From NCBI GenBank assembly GCA_964030475.1, contig CAXIPT010000010.1:2249234-2313233 (forward strand): a stretch of 64,000 bases of DNA. Direction: 5' to 3'. This DNA comes from Tethya wilhelma (taxonomy: Eukaryota; Porifera; Demospongiae; Tethyida; Tethyidae). Position numbers and translations under genes: made by a program. Below are positions 12,069-24,321 of the stretch, one piece after another. Positions within the stretch are counted from its first letter, which is position 1. Each line of letters starts with the position of its first letter. The notes under the pieces were generated by a model, which made no database searches, was not told where the DNA came from, and saw nothing but the letters and a program-made list of their open reading frames with translations.

Positions 12069-14840
12069 AAGCTAACAACAAGCTTGAGTGTGTGTGTGTC
12101 TTTGTAGCCCATAGTTAATACTACGGCACTGTGTATACTCATGCATATGTATATGGCTCAACTTGTGTTGAACAATTTCCCGAACTTTTCCGTGCCAACA
12201 TGTTACATAACTCCACTCCATTTACGCACACACACACACACATGCTCGCATCCATAGTAATGAACTACTAGTAATAATACTACCACACTATAATGGTTAG
12301 TTATATAATCTAGAGTATATACATGTAGCCATGACAACCTACTTCAAAAACTTTCGTTCAAAATTGGTTGCTAATGTGCGCAAAAAGATGGACATACCAA
12401 CATTATTTACATTTTTTAATTGGAGTACAAAGGATTTGAATTACACAGTGCACAGCAGGTGGGCCCTTCTTGCTTCAGTATTGAATAAGCTGTTTATCCA
12501 TGCACTCCTTATAGTGTTTAGTGGAAGTATACCTTAAATTTAGTGTTGTTGTCATAAGGGGCAGTACACGTGGGAAGACTGGTTTGTGTTTCCCACGATT
12601 AGAAGGGATAAGCTGTAGTTTTATTCCTGCCAAGTTTGCACTCACCAACCCACGCACATGCTTTTACCTGCTTACACACCTATAAAATATAAACTCCTCT
12701 AAGTATTATAATATATGTTGTCATAGGAGATCATATATTCATGCATGCTTTTGCATTATATGTAGTATCAATTATTTGAGTATAAGTTTGCATCGTTCAA
12801 GGCTGTTGTTGAGAAATGGTTTAGCTAACTTGTTGTAAAGCTTGCATCCATGTTAGCTTGCTGAAGTTCTGTTGCAATGGTTGTTATGGGATGTGCTAGA
12901 GCTAAGAGCTGCAACATGTAGTAGTCTATTGCTGTGTCCTTATTAGTAGAGGGGTAACAAGTGGAGGGTTGTTTTCAATGTTTCCTTTGATCTACGTAAA
13001 CTATGTACATGTGTTGAGTTGTTTGTTGAACCAATGGTGTAATGTGTCATTGTTATTTGCGGTTTCAACTCAATTATCAGCAATAAGTAAAGTCATTAAC
13101 AACCATTTCAATTTGTGTGTTAAAGATGTAGTCTCTTATGCTAACAAGCACTAATAGGGCCTATTCTTTGGAGCTTCTTTCATCTTTCTTGGTTCCTTTG
13201 TTTCCCTTTTTGTCTTCCAATAATTATGGCGTTGCTTGGATATGTGGGCGAAAGAATTGTGAAGGAGTAACCGTGTAAAGCTTTTCTTGCATGTATATTT
13301 TAGTACGTGCAGTCACAACACCTTGATTGTGAAAGAAAGGAGGTGCACTTGTGTACTGGTTTTTCACAGGATTTCGTGGCTACTGCTCTATATAAGCATT
13401 CTTTCTTTTCGCCCACTAACTTCTTTCATGATAACAGCTCAAGCTAGCTCTTGATCAAGTTTTGATTTATGCATGTATTTCAACTTTCATTGAATTTCTA
13501 TCTGTTTGAATATGATTTTTATCAATGGGATGTAGCTATCATAGCCGTTTATAACACTCTGCATGCCAAAATTTCTGCATTTGGAAGACAGGCTTATTCC
13601 GTCATTCATGCAAGCTTCTATTACACATGATTATTATTATTCAGAATAATGAATAAATACTGTTCATGCATATATACAAGTGTGTGTATTCCTAGCTATG
13701 TATGTAAGCTGCTAAAATTAGCAAAAAAGTTAAAAGCTGTAAATGGTCTTTAATTTGAGCTCTATAGCAGCTGTCTGGTCTGCAACCCTGCATCTCCTTA
13801 GCCTCATTAGTAGACTGTGGTATGTCAGAAGCCTTCAGGCATGCACACATGTAAGGAACTATTGGTTGCTCAACCATACCACATCAATGTCCACTCATCT
13901 ACCCTTCCCAGAGCACACTTCTAGTTGAAATTTTGTTTACCTATGCAAATTAGCCTGCTAAAATATGATCTTAAGGCAGGCATGTGAATTTAGAGCTCCT
14001 GTTCACATCCAGGTGTTGATCTTATTGCAGTAATGCTATCTCTAATCTTTTGAAGTGTGATCTCTGTGTGTTTGGTTGCCATGGAAACTAACCTATCAGT
14101 GTTGGTAGGGTAGTGGGATATGCTATTGTCAGTCACAACACTCTAATTCAGTTAGTTAGTCTTGAAAGGATAACAAGATTAGCACAAGTTAGTGAGTCCT
14201 GAGATTAGGTCATGGTGTGTGTATTGTTTGCAGTGTGTGTTTAAGCTATTTCAAGCATTTCAGCTGCAAAAATGGCACATTTCCCCCTGACATATCATTT
14301 GGTTGCATGCATCTGGATTGACTGGTATCGGATCATGGAATTAGTCAAAATGCTTCAAAATATATGTATAATTTTTAATGCATCTCAAGCTGCTTACTTA
14401 TAATCCACAGTGACAGTCAATATTGCATGCTCCCATCCCATATGCAATTATTGAAAACAAACTACACATTGATTAGCCTGTAAACAAGTTATGACAAGTT
14501 ATGACCCTTCTTTTAAAGTTTTTCATAAACTTTTCCTTTTGAAGTCAAAACTCACGCCATTCCTTACATTTGTGTGTGTTAGTGTTGTTATCGGCGACAA
14601 ATCACTCCGAAAATTTTTTCCTTGACGCTTTTCACTTATTTAGACATTACACAATGGTCGGTGTTTGCCATACGAAATCTCTGCGAGGAGAATCCCAATA
14701 ATCAGCGACTGATTGCGTCACTCGAGCGCCAGGGGCTATCGAACCCCGAGGCGATGCAGCTGGAGTTTGGGTGTGAGGTTGAAATAGGTGATGACGGAAG
14801 AATAAGAGTGAAACAGAAAGAGACTTCAAAGAGAACGTAA
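7307..14840 (+). CDS. ATXN10: Ataxin-10 homologue, 9 exons
   Basis: Ataxin-10 is an armadillo-like repeat protein linked to cell survival, cytokinesis and cilia. Exons: 7307-7452, 7533-7718, 8007-8210, 8287-8373, 9657-9755, 10266-10572, 10652-10757, 10917-11159, 14644-14840. The frame is kept across all joins, giving 524 residues (human 475). The conserved C-terminal ataxin-10 domain is clear: FGFKRELVRLIGNLSFRNR and QDQLRELDVIQLILNLCS at the end of exon 8, then TQWSVFAIRNLCEENPNNQ and LIASLERQGL in exon 9. The N-terminal half (ETLKLIRNLCAGVPSNQEKI) matches the family's helical repeats. The last intron is about 3.5 kb, far longer than the others. Introns carry two MITEs (7801-7963, 8421-8687) and several CA/TG tracts. 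Divergent from MTCH. Confidence 0.93.
7801..7963. mobile_element. Fold-back MITE in ATXN10 intron 2
   Basis: Near-palindromic: the left arm AAGGAACAGTTACTGTGTCA continues through GTTTTGTTACCAAAAATAAA; the right arm read backwards is AAGGAACTGTATGTGTCACT, with matching inner sequence and TGTGTGACGTT near the centre. A decayed relative (TTTTGTTGCTAAAAATAAAC, TGTGACGT) is at about 56770-56825. Confidence 0.75.
8421..8687. mobile_element. MITE, TATCTCAGTCTAGGAAGGTCG family, copy 1
   Basis: ATXN10 intron 4. The ends TATCTCAGTCTAGGAAGGTC and (reverse complement) TATCTCAGTCTAGGAAAGTC are inverted repeats. The interior has ACCATTGTGATCAG and ATCTTTCAAATGATATGG. The same family recurs at about 32570-32805 and 61603-61870. 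Non-coding. Confidence 0.85.
10093..10265. repeat. TG tract and CACACTCA tandem tract in ATXN10 intron 5
   Basis: A (GT)n run (about 10093-10144) is followed by CACACTCA/CATGCACTCA repeats up to the exon 6 acceptor. Confidence 0.9.
11160..14643. other. Large last intron of ATXN10
   Basis: A 3.5-kb intron with TG/CA tracts at about 11171-11217 and 12029-12066. No convincing exon or element inside; small open frames there look like chance. Confidence 0.7.
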
Positions 14841-16980
14841 TTTGTGCTTTTTGGCAGAGTTTAGCGAAAGAATTCGTGAGGAATTTTTGTGTGTTTACAC
14901 TTAAGAATAGTACATCCATATTATATGTGTACATGTGTAATACTATGGCATTGTGCAGTCTTGCATGCACAGACCACTCACTGTCAAATGACCTGCCTCA
15001 TATGGTATATTGAATCGCAAACGGCGTAATTCTATTAGCACTGCTAAAGTGTGTGTGAGTGCGTGCGTGGTGTGTGTGTGTTTACTTGGCTATGATCAAT
15101 TGAATGCTTACATGTGTCGAAAGAATGGACACTGCAGCATGCAGCATTCCAGCATACCATGCAAGGGAGGTGTGAACTGGAGGAACCACTAATGGGTTTG
15201 TAAATGGATACACAGGGATGAATTCTTGCATGACTGGTGTTTAAAGCTTGTCAAACTGGTTGTCGATGTGTGTGTGTGTTCCTGCTCAATGTGGCCATGC
15301 TGATCGAGTTGTAACTGTTCGTTTGAGTTACAACTGTGTTCATTTTGAGTTAACATTTCAAGATCATTCATGTAATTGCACGAATGATTCTTATTCGTAT
15401 GCATGCATGTACAATGGTAGTCTATATGGTTACCTACTATATAGCCGGTGTATGCTACATCTGTTTCTATGAAATTATTAATGACAGCATACATGCATGC
15501 ATGTGCATTATACGATCACTGTATGCTGGTATCGTTTAAATAGCTGAGACAGCTGGTCAGTTCTGCTGCATGCGTACAGTGTATGATGCACCCAGCTTTG
15601 ATCCTCTGAGAACGGCTTGCAAACGTAGACCTTAGCTTATCGGATAATGATAACTGCATGCATGCATGAAGGTAATACATTTGTTCAAAGTATTAATATG
15701 TCCGCTATCAGAGCTGCACGATCTCAAGCATTACAATGTACACTGCACTATTATGTGTTCGGCATTTTGTTTCTTGAGTGACTGAAATGGCAATTAAGCT
15801 TAGCTATTACGCTGCTACTATATTGCATACACGCTTCATTCATACAGCTAGCTAGGTGCATGTATAGTCACAGCAGATGTCAACCAATTGACCTATCAAA
15901 AGGTATTCTGCTGACATTTACACACATGTTCTTGGAATCTGTCCATCCCGTATTGTTCCGGGAGGATCTCTGGACCTAGCTATGACAACTGTGAGAAAGA
16001 GTACTCGGTAATCAAATAACAATAAGAGAGCAATGCTGTTTTCTTTTCATCTTCACAAACTGTTGGTATACACTATATAAAGTAGGCTATCCAATGACAT
16101 TGTTGTCAACAAACTAATATTAATATGTTTGCATACATGTATACACTCACATATTTAATAGTCTGTTTACTTCAAAGTGTATGTCATTGTGTATGTGTGT
16201 GTGTGGCACAGGATACTTAAATGGACCGTGCAGCTGCAAGTTTATCCGTGCATTGACCCTTTTACGTTGAAGCCACTTAATTTGTAGCCTGAAGCAAGCT
16301 ATATAGTGGGTGCGTTAGTGGACCTTGCAAGCAGAAAGGTATTCGATCATTAAAGCTATTGAATCTTGTGTCATAATTTCCAAGAATGTATCCAACTATG
16401 TTGATTAATGACATCATGCATTTTTGTTGCATATATGTGGTACTTTAGATGACAAACAGACTTTGTATATATGTGCACTTGTAGGTCTTTGCATGCATGC
16501 ATTTGCATCATGCAGCTAAAGGATTCTCCACTTTTTGATTGCTTCATGTGGCTGTGCATGCATGCTTAATTGCATCCACGCATTGACAATGTGTCAAAGT
16601 CTATAAAGTTTAAATCAATCTGATTGAACTTAATTCATCAAGTTTAAAAGTTTGAACTGCACTGAATAAATATAACTTTGTGTGTATTGGGGTAAGGATA
16701 TATAAATCAAAGATGAATTAAACTGAACAAATTTGGTTATAATGTGCAGTGTGTGAATCTTTAGAGTTAACTAAGTTAAAGTATAATATGAGAATATGAA
16801 GAATGAATACTGCCTTGTCTTTGCTCTGAATCTAAAATAGAATGTCTTTCTGTTTGACTAACTCTAATAAAATACGACTTCAAAGTTATACTTTATCGAC
16901 TTGAATACCATGAACGCACATGGTACAATCTGTCGTTAAAAGTTCTTTTTCCTCCATAAAAAACAAACAATTAAACTGGT
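14841..16980. other. Intergenic between convergent ATXN10 and WNT, rich in GCATGC
   Basis: About 2.1 kb with no supported gene. Alternating TGCATGCATGC motifs recur (near 15490, 15655, 16490 and 16553). Both flanking genes end here. Confidence 0.7.
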
Positions 16981-19795
16981 TTATCCTGTACAACGGCTTT
17001 CAGTGATGTTGTGCGTGCACGTATCACACACAACCTCACAGCACCACACAAACCGGCAATGACAGCTCTGTTCCACTTGTATGATCTTCGAAGTGTAGTC
17101 TCCACTGCAGCAAAACGACTCGCAAGCTGGATAATACTCAGCCATGGCTGTCTGTTTCAACGTGTAGCCTGAACCTGACGCCTCCTCAGGTATACAGTAC
17201 CTGTTCTTAGTATAGTTGGTTTGCAGAGAGCAATAATCGTCAGATTCTTTCAAATAGACCAGCTCATCATTGCCAGGGACAATGTGTTCATTGCTAAGGT
17301 GATCGTAGTAGTGTAGAAATGCCGGGCTGCCGTCTCTAGGGAAGTGTGCCTCCACTTTGATTGCTTGTTTATACTTGCTTTTGAGTGTGTCGCTGATTTC
17401 GTAGATGGTTGGAAGTTCGCGCCAACAAGTCTTGACAGAGCACGACCCAGAGACGCCATGGCAACGGCACGCTAGCTTCATTTTGTTTGTCACCACCTGT
17501 ATGTGTAGGTGTGTGTGTGTGTGTATGTGTGCATGTGTATAAAATTATACAATGTCATGTGTGTATTTGCTTGGGTACAAGAGTATACTTTAATTGTGGT
17601 TGTGTGTGAAGTGCATGAGTTTTTGTAGTGTCTTGATGTCTGCCATACAATTGAAGACTTTTCTTCACTGCATTATAGCTTCCCGAGTCTAAAATCATTG
17701 TTCAAAAAACTTGCTTTTGTGTCAATCTGTGTTGTATTCATCCTCAAAAGCTTCTATCCAATAAACTAAGTAGTATACACTAAACCTCTAACAGCGTGGC
17801 TTCTAGTGTTGTATCGTTATAGGCTTGCCATGTTTATTTGTTGTGACTGGCATTAGAATAGATAGTGCTTACATGTTAACAACCTCAGTAGCTTTTGAAG
17901 TGGGTTTGTTAGATCTGGCATGCATGCACGCTAAATGGTTGTGGACCTTCCAAAAACTGTCATTTTTGTTTCAATTATGCACTTGCACTAGTATATATCA
18001 GTTTTCTACCCTATGGTCAAGTAGCATGCACTTGNATGACGCCACCCTTGTTCGACAATTTGCTCCAATGATTAAACTTCAATAAAGCACGCATTCAGTG
18101 TTTGCACGTCATTATTCTACGCCTACAGTTTGATGGTTTTGAGATCAAAGACTCTGGAAACTTACTCCAAAATAGTCACCTAATTGCCATCTGGACGATC
18201 GTATATAAACATTGAACTCAATACAGTATACAGCTACGCATGCACAAACAACTTTACACAATAACTCATATAGGAATCATTGCATATGTTGTCACATATT
18301 TGCATTCTCAAGTAACTTATCGTAGTCTTGCATAACATTGTACATGGATTCTGTGATAATCCTTTCAACTCGTTAGAAGTCTTTAGTAATATTTTAATTG
18401 TATTGATGTTTTACTTTCTAGCTCTAGCTTAGAGTATTTCTTGTTAATCTCACTTTTAGAATTTTAAGATAGGTATGATTGTATAACTTGCTTTTGTGAT
18501 GTGGTATATCTCTTTTTTACTTTGTGCTATAGAATGCTTAGCTTTACGTCGTCTAGCTTGTGAATAGTTAAAGTTGTGGAGACAGGATCGATGCATGTGT
18601 GTGACTTTAGAATGTTCTAGATGTTCTCCTTTTTGTATTTAAGCAACTACACTGTTCTTGTATTTTGTCTTTGCATTTGGATACTAAAAGAAGTTGTTAA
18701 AGCCTTTACCATTCACGATATTACAGATTCATGCGCTATAGATGTATAGCTAAGTGTCATGATTGCATATGTGTATATGTAACTTCTTCAAATAGCATTC
18801 ATCTCTGTGACTCAGCCTAACATGCAGTGACTGACTATCATATCTGCTGTTGATATAGCTAATAAGCCTACAATGCTGGGTGGGGTAATAGGAGTGTTAG
18901 CACTCATTAGATTTGTGCATGCATGCTTAGAATTCATGTTAACTGTATTATAATCTCAGACTCAGGATGAGCTAGGCTGGTCTGTCATGCAAACATTTAC
19001 GTATATACTGAAAACCGATCATTGCATGAAAGAGCACATGTATGCATGCATGTTTTAATAATATGCATGCACATGTTTGACCCATTCTTAAAAGCCAAGC
19101 ATCGGCAAAAAATAAAGAATCGATACTCACTAATAATTAGTAACATGCTTGCACAATATTATGCATTGAAAAAAATTATGACATAATTTACTGTAGCAAC
19201 CAAATTTTAGCTTATTATGGTGGTCGGATAGCATTATTAGCTTTAATGATTATGCCTTAGCTTACCTTTTATTGTTGGCTCATTTAGAATGGTACTTGTG
19301 ATGCCTGTGCAGTTCCATTGCTCCTTCCTAAACTGCCACACACACTCACTGGTGATGACACCCTCGGCTTGAGTGAGGACAGGTATGGATTGAGGAACAC
19401 TGATGCAGATGTCCACTTGGTCTTCGTTTAGACCCGGTATTCCTCGACAGATTTGAGTCTGAAGATCAGCAATGTTTGGTAGGTTGATAGAAGTAGCCAT
19501 CTGCACTGTACACGTCCAAAGAAACCTGCATATTAAGTAGCAGAGTTTGTGCATGCAGTCAAATTTGAATGATGACTAAAGCCTATCTTGTGGGTGATCA
19601 GCCTTGTTATGCATGCTGAATGCGAAACTGCACGGGATAGGCCTATAAGACACTTCATTTAACAGAAAACTTTGAAAAACTCAATGATAGTATTATGCAA
19701 CAATCAGCTGCATATTATACTCAATGGACTCACCATAAACTGATTGCTATTTTTGCCATTGCCAAAAGTTGTGCTTTTCCTGCTCTTTCCTGCAT
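16981..19795 (-). CDS. WNT: Wnt family secreted ligand, middle exon(s) missing
   Basis: Wnts are lipid-modified, cysteine-rich secreted ligands for Frizzled receptors. Recognised exons: 19795-19734 (signal peptide; MAKIAISLW from the in-frame ATG at 19759, continuing FLWTCTV in exon 2), 19525-19266 (QICRGIPGLNEDQVDIC and ECVWQFRKEQWNC, the usual Wnt N-terminal cysteines) and 17496-16981. The last exon holds CRCHGVSGSCSVKTCW, with the serine that receives palmitoleate, then the C-terminal cysteine-knot part (YCIPEEASGSG, CESFCCSGDY, CHCRFVWCCEVVCDTC) and ends with the final cysteine two residues from the stop. Exon 2 ends in phase 1 and the last exon begins in phase 0, so at least one exon of roughly 100 codons should lie between. 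I could not find it on the minus strand of 17497-19265, which contains an N at 18035. The Wnt subfamily cannot be assigned. Confidence 0.88.
17497..19265. other. WNT intron region with an assembly join (N at 18035)
   Basis: Should contain the Wnt exon carrying the WxWGGCSDN-type motif, but no such frame is visible. The single N inside CACTTGNATGACG suggests a join at which sequence was lost. The rest is AT-rich, with GCATGC runs. Confidence 0.6.
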
Positions 19796-20149
19796 CTTAG
19801 GCACCTTGAGGTCTGGCTGCTTCTTTTAATACGACTCTCAACTCTTTGAGACGGTAAATTTGTTTGTTTCGCGCTTACTGGTACAAACCGCTAACACGAT
19901 TTTTGTATACGTGGTCTACATAATTGATTGCCGCGATCCCGTATTAGTCTAGTCCGCTAATTGGGCAATGTACGTAACTAATGTTACAGTCTACGCGGTA
20001 TGCTCAGGATTCCAGGAAACCTTTCAACACTCAGGCGCGTGTATGTGTGGTGCTATATCCTATTATTAGCATAAAACCACTTCCAACAGTGCTACTGTGT
20101 ACAAATAGTCTAGTCTTTACGAGTTTTGGTACAGTTAGTTTTGCGCGCA

Positions 20150-20292
20150 AAGTAGCCTATCAATGACGTAATGTCCCGGTCTTTTTTCAAGCATGCGCGC
20201 GCGCGCACGTGGTGTAGTACGCGGTGCGATCTTTAATAGTTGGAAAAGGTCAACAATTGTCAGCACACTTGACTCAGAAGAGGGTGAGAATC
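20150..20292 (+). promoter_or_regulatory. Upstream region of HSD17B10-like copy 1
   Basis: GCATGCGCGCGCGCGCACGT (20191-20210) is a GC-alternating, NRF1/E-box-like core about 85 bases before the start codon. The region is shared with the divergent WNT gene, whose start is about 500 bases away. Confidence 0.45.
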
Positions 20293-21817
20293 ATGGCAGC
20301 TACTTCTCAAAGCGTCTCTAAAGTGATTGCATTTATCACTGGAGGAGCATCTGGTCTTGGAAAAGCAACTGCAGCAAGACTAGCTAGACAAGTGAGCTCT
20401 GATTTGTGGTACACCCCCAAATAAGTCTCAATTGTTCATGTGTTGGTATATAATCGATCAATCAGGGTGCTAGAGTTGTTCTTGCTGATCTCCAAGTGAG
20501 CAATGGAGCTGAGGTTGCCAAGGAGATGGGAGAGAATGTTACATTCGTGGCAGCAGACGTAATTAAGTGGTGTATATATATAGGATATATATTCTCAGGC
20601 AGAATTTGCTGTGTTAATACATGTACTGGCGAAGTACAACAGAGATTGGATTTACATCCTACTTAGTGACATATGTTCAATTGTCTTAGTTTGATGTAGC
20701 CATGCATGCATGCTTTGTAAACTTGTAGGTAACTTCTGAATCAGACATTCAAAATGCTCTTGCTAGCACAAGAGAGAAATTTGGTGGTCTCAATACTGTT
20801 GTCAACTGCGCTGGGATTGGTATAGCAAAGAGAACACTTACTAAGAATGGACCACACCCACTGGCAGAGTTCCAGCGAGTTCTCCAGGTCAATGTGGCTG
20901 GAACGTTCAATGTAATTCGACTTGCAGCTGAAATGATGTCAAAGTCAGAGCCGTATACCCCTCATGGAGAGAGAGGTGAGATACTGCTGGTGGTGTGTGT
21001 ATGTGTGTGTGTGTGCATGTATGTATGTGTGTGTTGTCTGGACAGCTGCAAGTGTTTGGATTTATCAAAGTATGAATTGATCATTAAAAGTTTAGGAATT
21101 TGTTAATGAGGTTAATAAAATTGGTTGTTTTCATCCTAGGCATGAATAAAATTAAGTGTGATGATAGCAATAGTACAATTGTGCACACCCATTCAATCTG
21201 AGAACTGACACTTTAAGTTTACAGACTTTACTGAATTTTAGATTTTCTCGACTGTCTTTCATGTACTTGTATATCCACAGGAGTGATTATCAACACTGCT
21301 AGTATTGCAGCTTATGAAGGTCAAATAGGACAAGCCGCCTACTCAGCCAGCAAAGGAGGCATTGTGGGGATGACCCTGCCAATTGCTAGAGACCTCAAGC
21401 GATCTGGGATCAGAGTGTGCACCATCGCTCCAGGTTGGTGTAGAATATGGTAACGGTCGTCAAAGCAACATGCTGTGTATGATTGTAATGACCACATCTA
21501 TGCTTGTAGCAAGGCATTTTTCCCCTTGACAATGTGAGCAATTCAAGCTTATTTCTGATAGACAACAATTATTAAGACTTCATGAATTTGAAACACACAC
21601 ATGCTCTGTGTTTTCTGCATCTGCAGGACTGTTTGATACTCCATTGCTGGCTGGACTCCCAGAAGCTGTGAGAACAGAGTTGGCACAAACAGTTCTTTTT
21701 CCACAAAAGTTAGGAGACCCTGAAGAATATGCTCACATGGTGCAAGCCATCATCGAGAACCCAATGATGAATGCCGAAGTGATCCGATTGGATGGAGGCA
21801 TTCGTATGCAGCCTTAA
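20293..21817 (+). CDS. HSD17B10: HSD17B10-like mitochondrial short-chain dehydrogenase, copy 1
   Basis: 3-hydroxyacyl-CoA dehydrogenase type 2 oxidises hydroxyacyl-CoAs and steroids with NAD and is part of mitochondrial RNase P in animals. Exons 20293-20391, 20466-20558, 20729-20975, 21281-21433 and 21627-21817 give 260 residues (human 261). Seen: the Rossmann motif [28 protein letters not shown] with the catalytic serine, the catalytic YSASKGG, and a C-terminal [17 protein letters not shown] as in the family. Start: ATG at 20293, directly before the conserved strand; an in-frame upstream ATG at 20224 would add 23 residues. Downstream lies tandem copy 2. Confidence 0.93.
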
Positions 21818-22460
21818 TGTATGCTGTGAATAGTAAAATTAATGTCATTATTTAATTTATGTTGGCTAAAACTATATATACTCTGCAAAGTGTGTGTATG
21901 TTCGTATAGTAATCAAAACGCTGAGAAAACGCTTATTAATTGATTGATGAATGCCGAATAATTATTATAATAATCACTGCATGTGCTATAACCGGCCTTG
22001 TTTGAACGGAAGTTTAAGTTTGTCACAAACTGTTCCTATAGCACGTAAGTGGGAAATACATTGAAGGTTGTGTAATTTCATTCAACGAACAAGCCTCTTA
22101 CAGGCCTTTAGTGCCATCATAGATATCTATGGTGCCATACATGTTTTGAACTCCAACAGCTTTGAACTCCAAGCTAGCAGGTTGTGCACAATTGCACCAG
22201 GTGCAATAGAATATGGTAACGGTCGTCAAAGCAAGAAGCGCAGTAATAGTGAAGTTTTGGCTTCATTCCTAGATGAAGCCTCCTCCTAGCCATGATGAGT
22301 CTCTTGGTGGGCTTTTGTTGTGGTTTGGTTGAGACGTCAGAGAGAATGGGAGAGTTGTGCTTGAAATATGTGAAAATCGAATCAAATTAGCTGGAAGCCA
22401 GAAAGTTAATTTCTTCAGAATCAGGGCTGTGGTATTGCAATATTGGAAAAGGTCAAAGTC
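21818..22460. pseudogene. Spacer with fused EF-hand 3' end and HSD exon-4 fragment
   Basis: Positions about 22040-22165 resemble the 3' end of the EF-hand genes found 17-20 kb away (CCTCTTACAGG, TTTAGTGCCATACATGTTTTGAACTCCAA). About 22178-22235 resembles the end of HSD exon 4 plus intron (TGTGCACAATTGCACCAGGT, GAATATGGTAACGGTCGTCA). Both parts are broken, so this is a mosaic relic of the local duplications. Confidence 0.65.
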
Positions 22461-23829
22461 ATGGCAGCTAACGAGGCAGCTACTTCTCAAAGCGTCTCTA
22501 AAGTGATTGCATTTATCACTGGAGGAGCATCTGGTCTTGGAAAAGCAACTGCAGCAAGACTAGCCAGACAAGTGAGCTTTATATCAATATCTGACAGTCA
22601 TTATTAAATGCATTTTAATTTGATATCATATCATCAATTACGATTCAGGGTGCTAGAGTTGTTCTTGTTGATCTCCAAGATAGCAATGGAGCTGAGGTTG
22701 CCAAGGAGATGGGAGAGAATGTTACATTCGTGGCAGCAGATGTAAGTGGAGTTAAGTAAATTTAAGCCATCCATGGAGGCAATTTCAAATGTGGTGGGTG
22801 TAGCCAATTATTATATCATAGGTCTGGCAGTATTCTGGCTCATTTCTCTACTATGATTCAAATGCTGTTTTTTTTTTCAAATTGCTTCTTTTTTTTTTTA
22901 AACAGCAGATCTGTAGGGTGCAGTCTTGTAATAGAACGTCATTGTCAATGTGATCTCACTGTCAAGTTTAATTGCCTTGTATATTGTAAACTTTAATACA
23001 TAGGTAACTTCTGAGTCAGACATTCAAAATGCTCTTGCTTATACGAAAGAGAAGTTTGGTGGTCTCAATACTGTTGTCAACTGTGCTGGGATTTTCTTAA
23101 TAAATCCAACCCTCACTGAGAATGGAACACACCCACTGGCAGAGTTTCAGCGAGTTCTCCAGGTCAATTTGGTTGGAACCTTCAACGTTATTCGACTTGC
23201 AGCTGAAATGATGTCAAAGTCAGAGCCATACACCACTCATGGAGAGAGAGGTGAGAAATACTGCTAGTGTGTGTGTGTGTGTGTGTTATGTATGTATGTA
23301 TGTATGTGTGTGTTGACTGAATAGCTACAAGACATTGTCGATTCTCTTTTTGTTAACTTGAAGTATAAATCGATACTTATGCTATTTCCACAGGAGTGAT
23401 TGTCAACACTGCTAGTATTGCAGCTTATGAAGGTCAAAGTGGAACAGCTGCCTACTCAGCCAGTAAGGCAGGCGTTGTGGGGATGACCCTGCCAATTGCT
23501 AGAGATCTCAAGCAATCTGGGATCAGAGTGTGCACCATTGCTCCAGGTGGGCTGGAATGTAGACTTGTACGTAATGTAATAATATTATTATAAATGATTA
23601 ATGTTGCATGTGTTGCATGTATGCATTGTCTGCAGGTGGATTTGATACTCCAATGTTGGCTGCATTCTCCGAAGCTGTGAGAACAGAAATGCCAAAACTC
23701 GTTCTCTTTCCACAAAAGTTAGGAGATCCCGATGATTTTGCCCACATGGTGCAAGCTATCATTGAAAACCCAATGATGAATGCCGAAGTGATTCGATTGG
23801 ATGGAGGCGTTCGTGTGCCAAACTTGTGA
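22461..23829 (+). CDS. HSD17B10: HSD17B10-like mitochondrial short-chain dehydrogenase, copy 2
   Basis: Tandem paralogue of the gene at 20293 with the same five-exon structure. The N-terminus is slightly longer ([15 protein letters not shown]). It keeps [22 protein letters not shown] and the catalytic YSASKAG, and ends in GGVRVPNL. The substrate-side loop after the active site differs from copy 1: [19 protein letters not shown] against [19 protein letters not shown]. Exon 5 opens after a donor/acceptor pair at about 23547/23636. The 5' flank is unlike that of copy 1, so its promoter is probably different. Nearly identical to the partial copy at 37123. Confidence 0.92.
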
Positions 23830-24321
23830 TGTATGCAATAATTATTTATAATAATTCTGGAGGCTTATTGTGTTTTTACTTTTTAGTCTACAGAGAATAC
23901 AATTAAATTTCTGCAGTATGAGCTAATGGATTCCTTTCCGATCATACATAATATTATGCTAATATGATGTAGAAAGCAAGCCTTAGTTCCACCTGGAAAG
24001 ACTTTTCGTGTGACCCAAACACCCAGTCAATTTCTGGCCAGTGTTGCTAGGGGTGTATCTCAGAAACTATGAGACAGTGTTGCAAACGATGTACAAAAAT
24101 TTAATAGCATTTNTAGTTAAAACATGTGCTAGTACAGTGATGTGTGTATGTGCCTACACTGTTGTACAAAATTAAAGTTACACCATTCATGCTAATAGCA
24201 ACGGTCCAGCAACCACACACATGGTTTAATCATATACAGAACGAGTTAATTTATTGTGCAGTGAATTGCTATACTAATTAATTTTATTACTGTTAAACTT
24301 CACAGTCCATGTTTAGTTGGA
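23830..24321. other. 3' flank of HSD copy 2 with assembly join (N at 24113)
   Basis: Sequence up to the N (GCCAGTGTTGCTAGGGGTGT, CAGAAACTATGAGACAGTG) is repeated after HSD copy 3 (about 38530-38640), so the duplicated unit includes the 3' flank. After the N the sequence is unrelated. Confidence 0.7.

Noticed and set aside
17825..18085. 86-residue frame as the missing Wnt exon
   Set aside because: Wrong strand, crosses the N and lacks any Wnt cysteine pattern.
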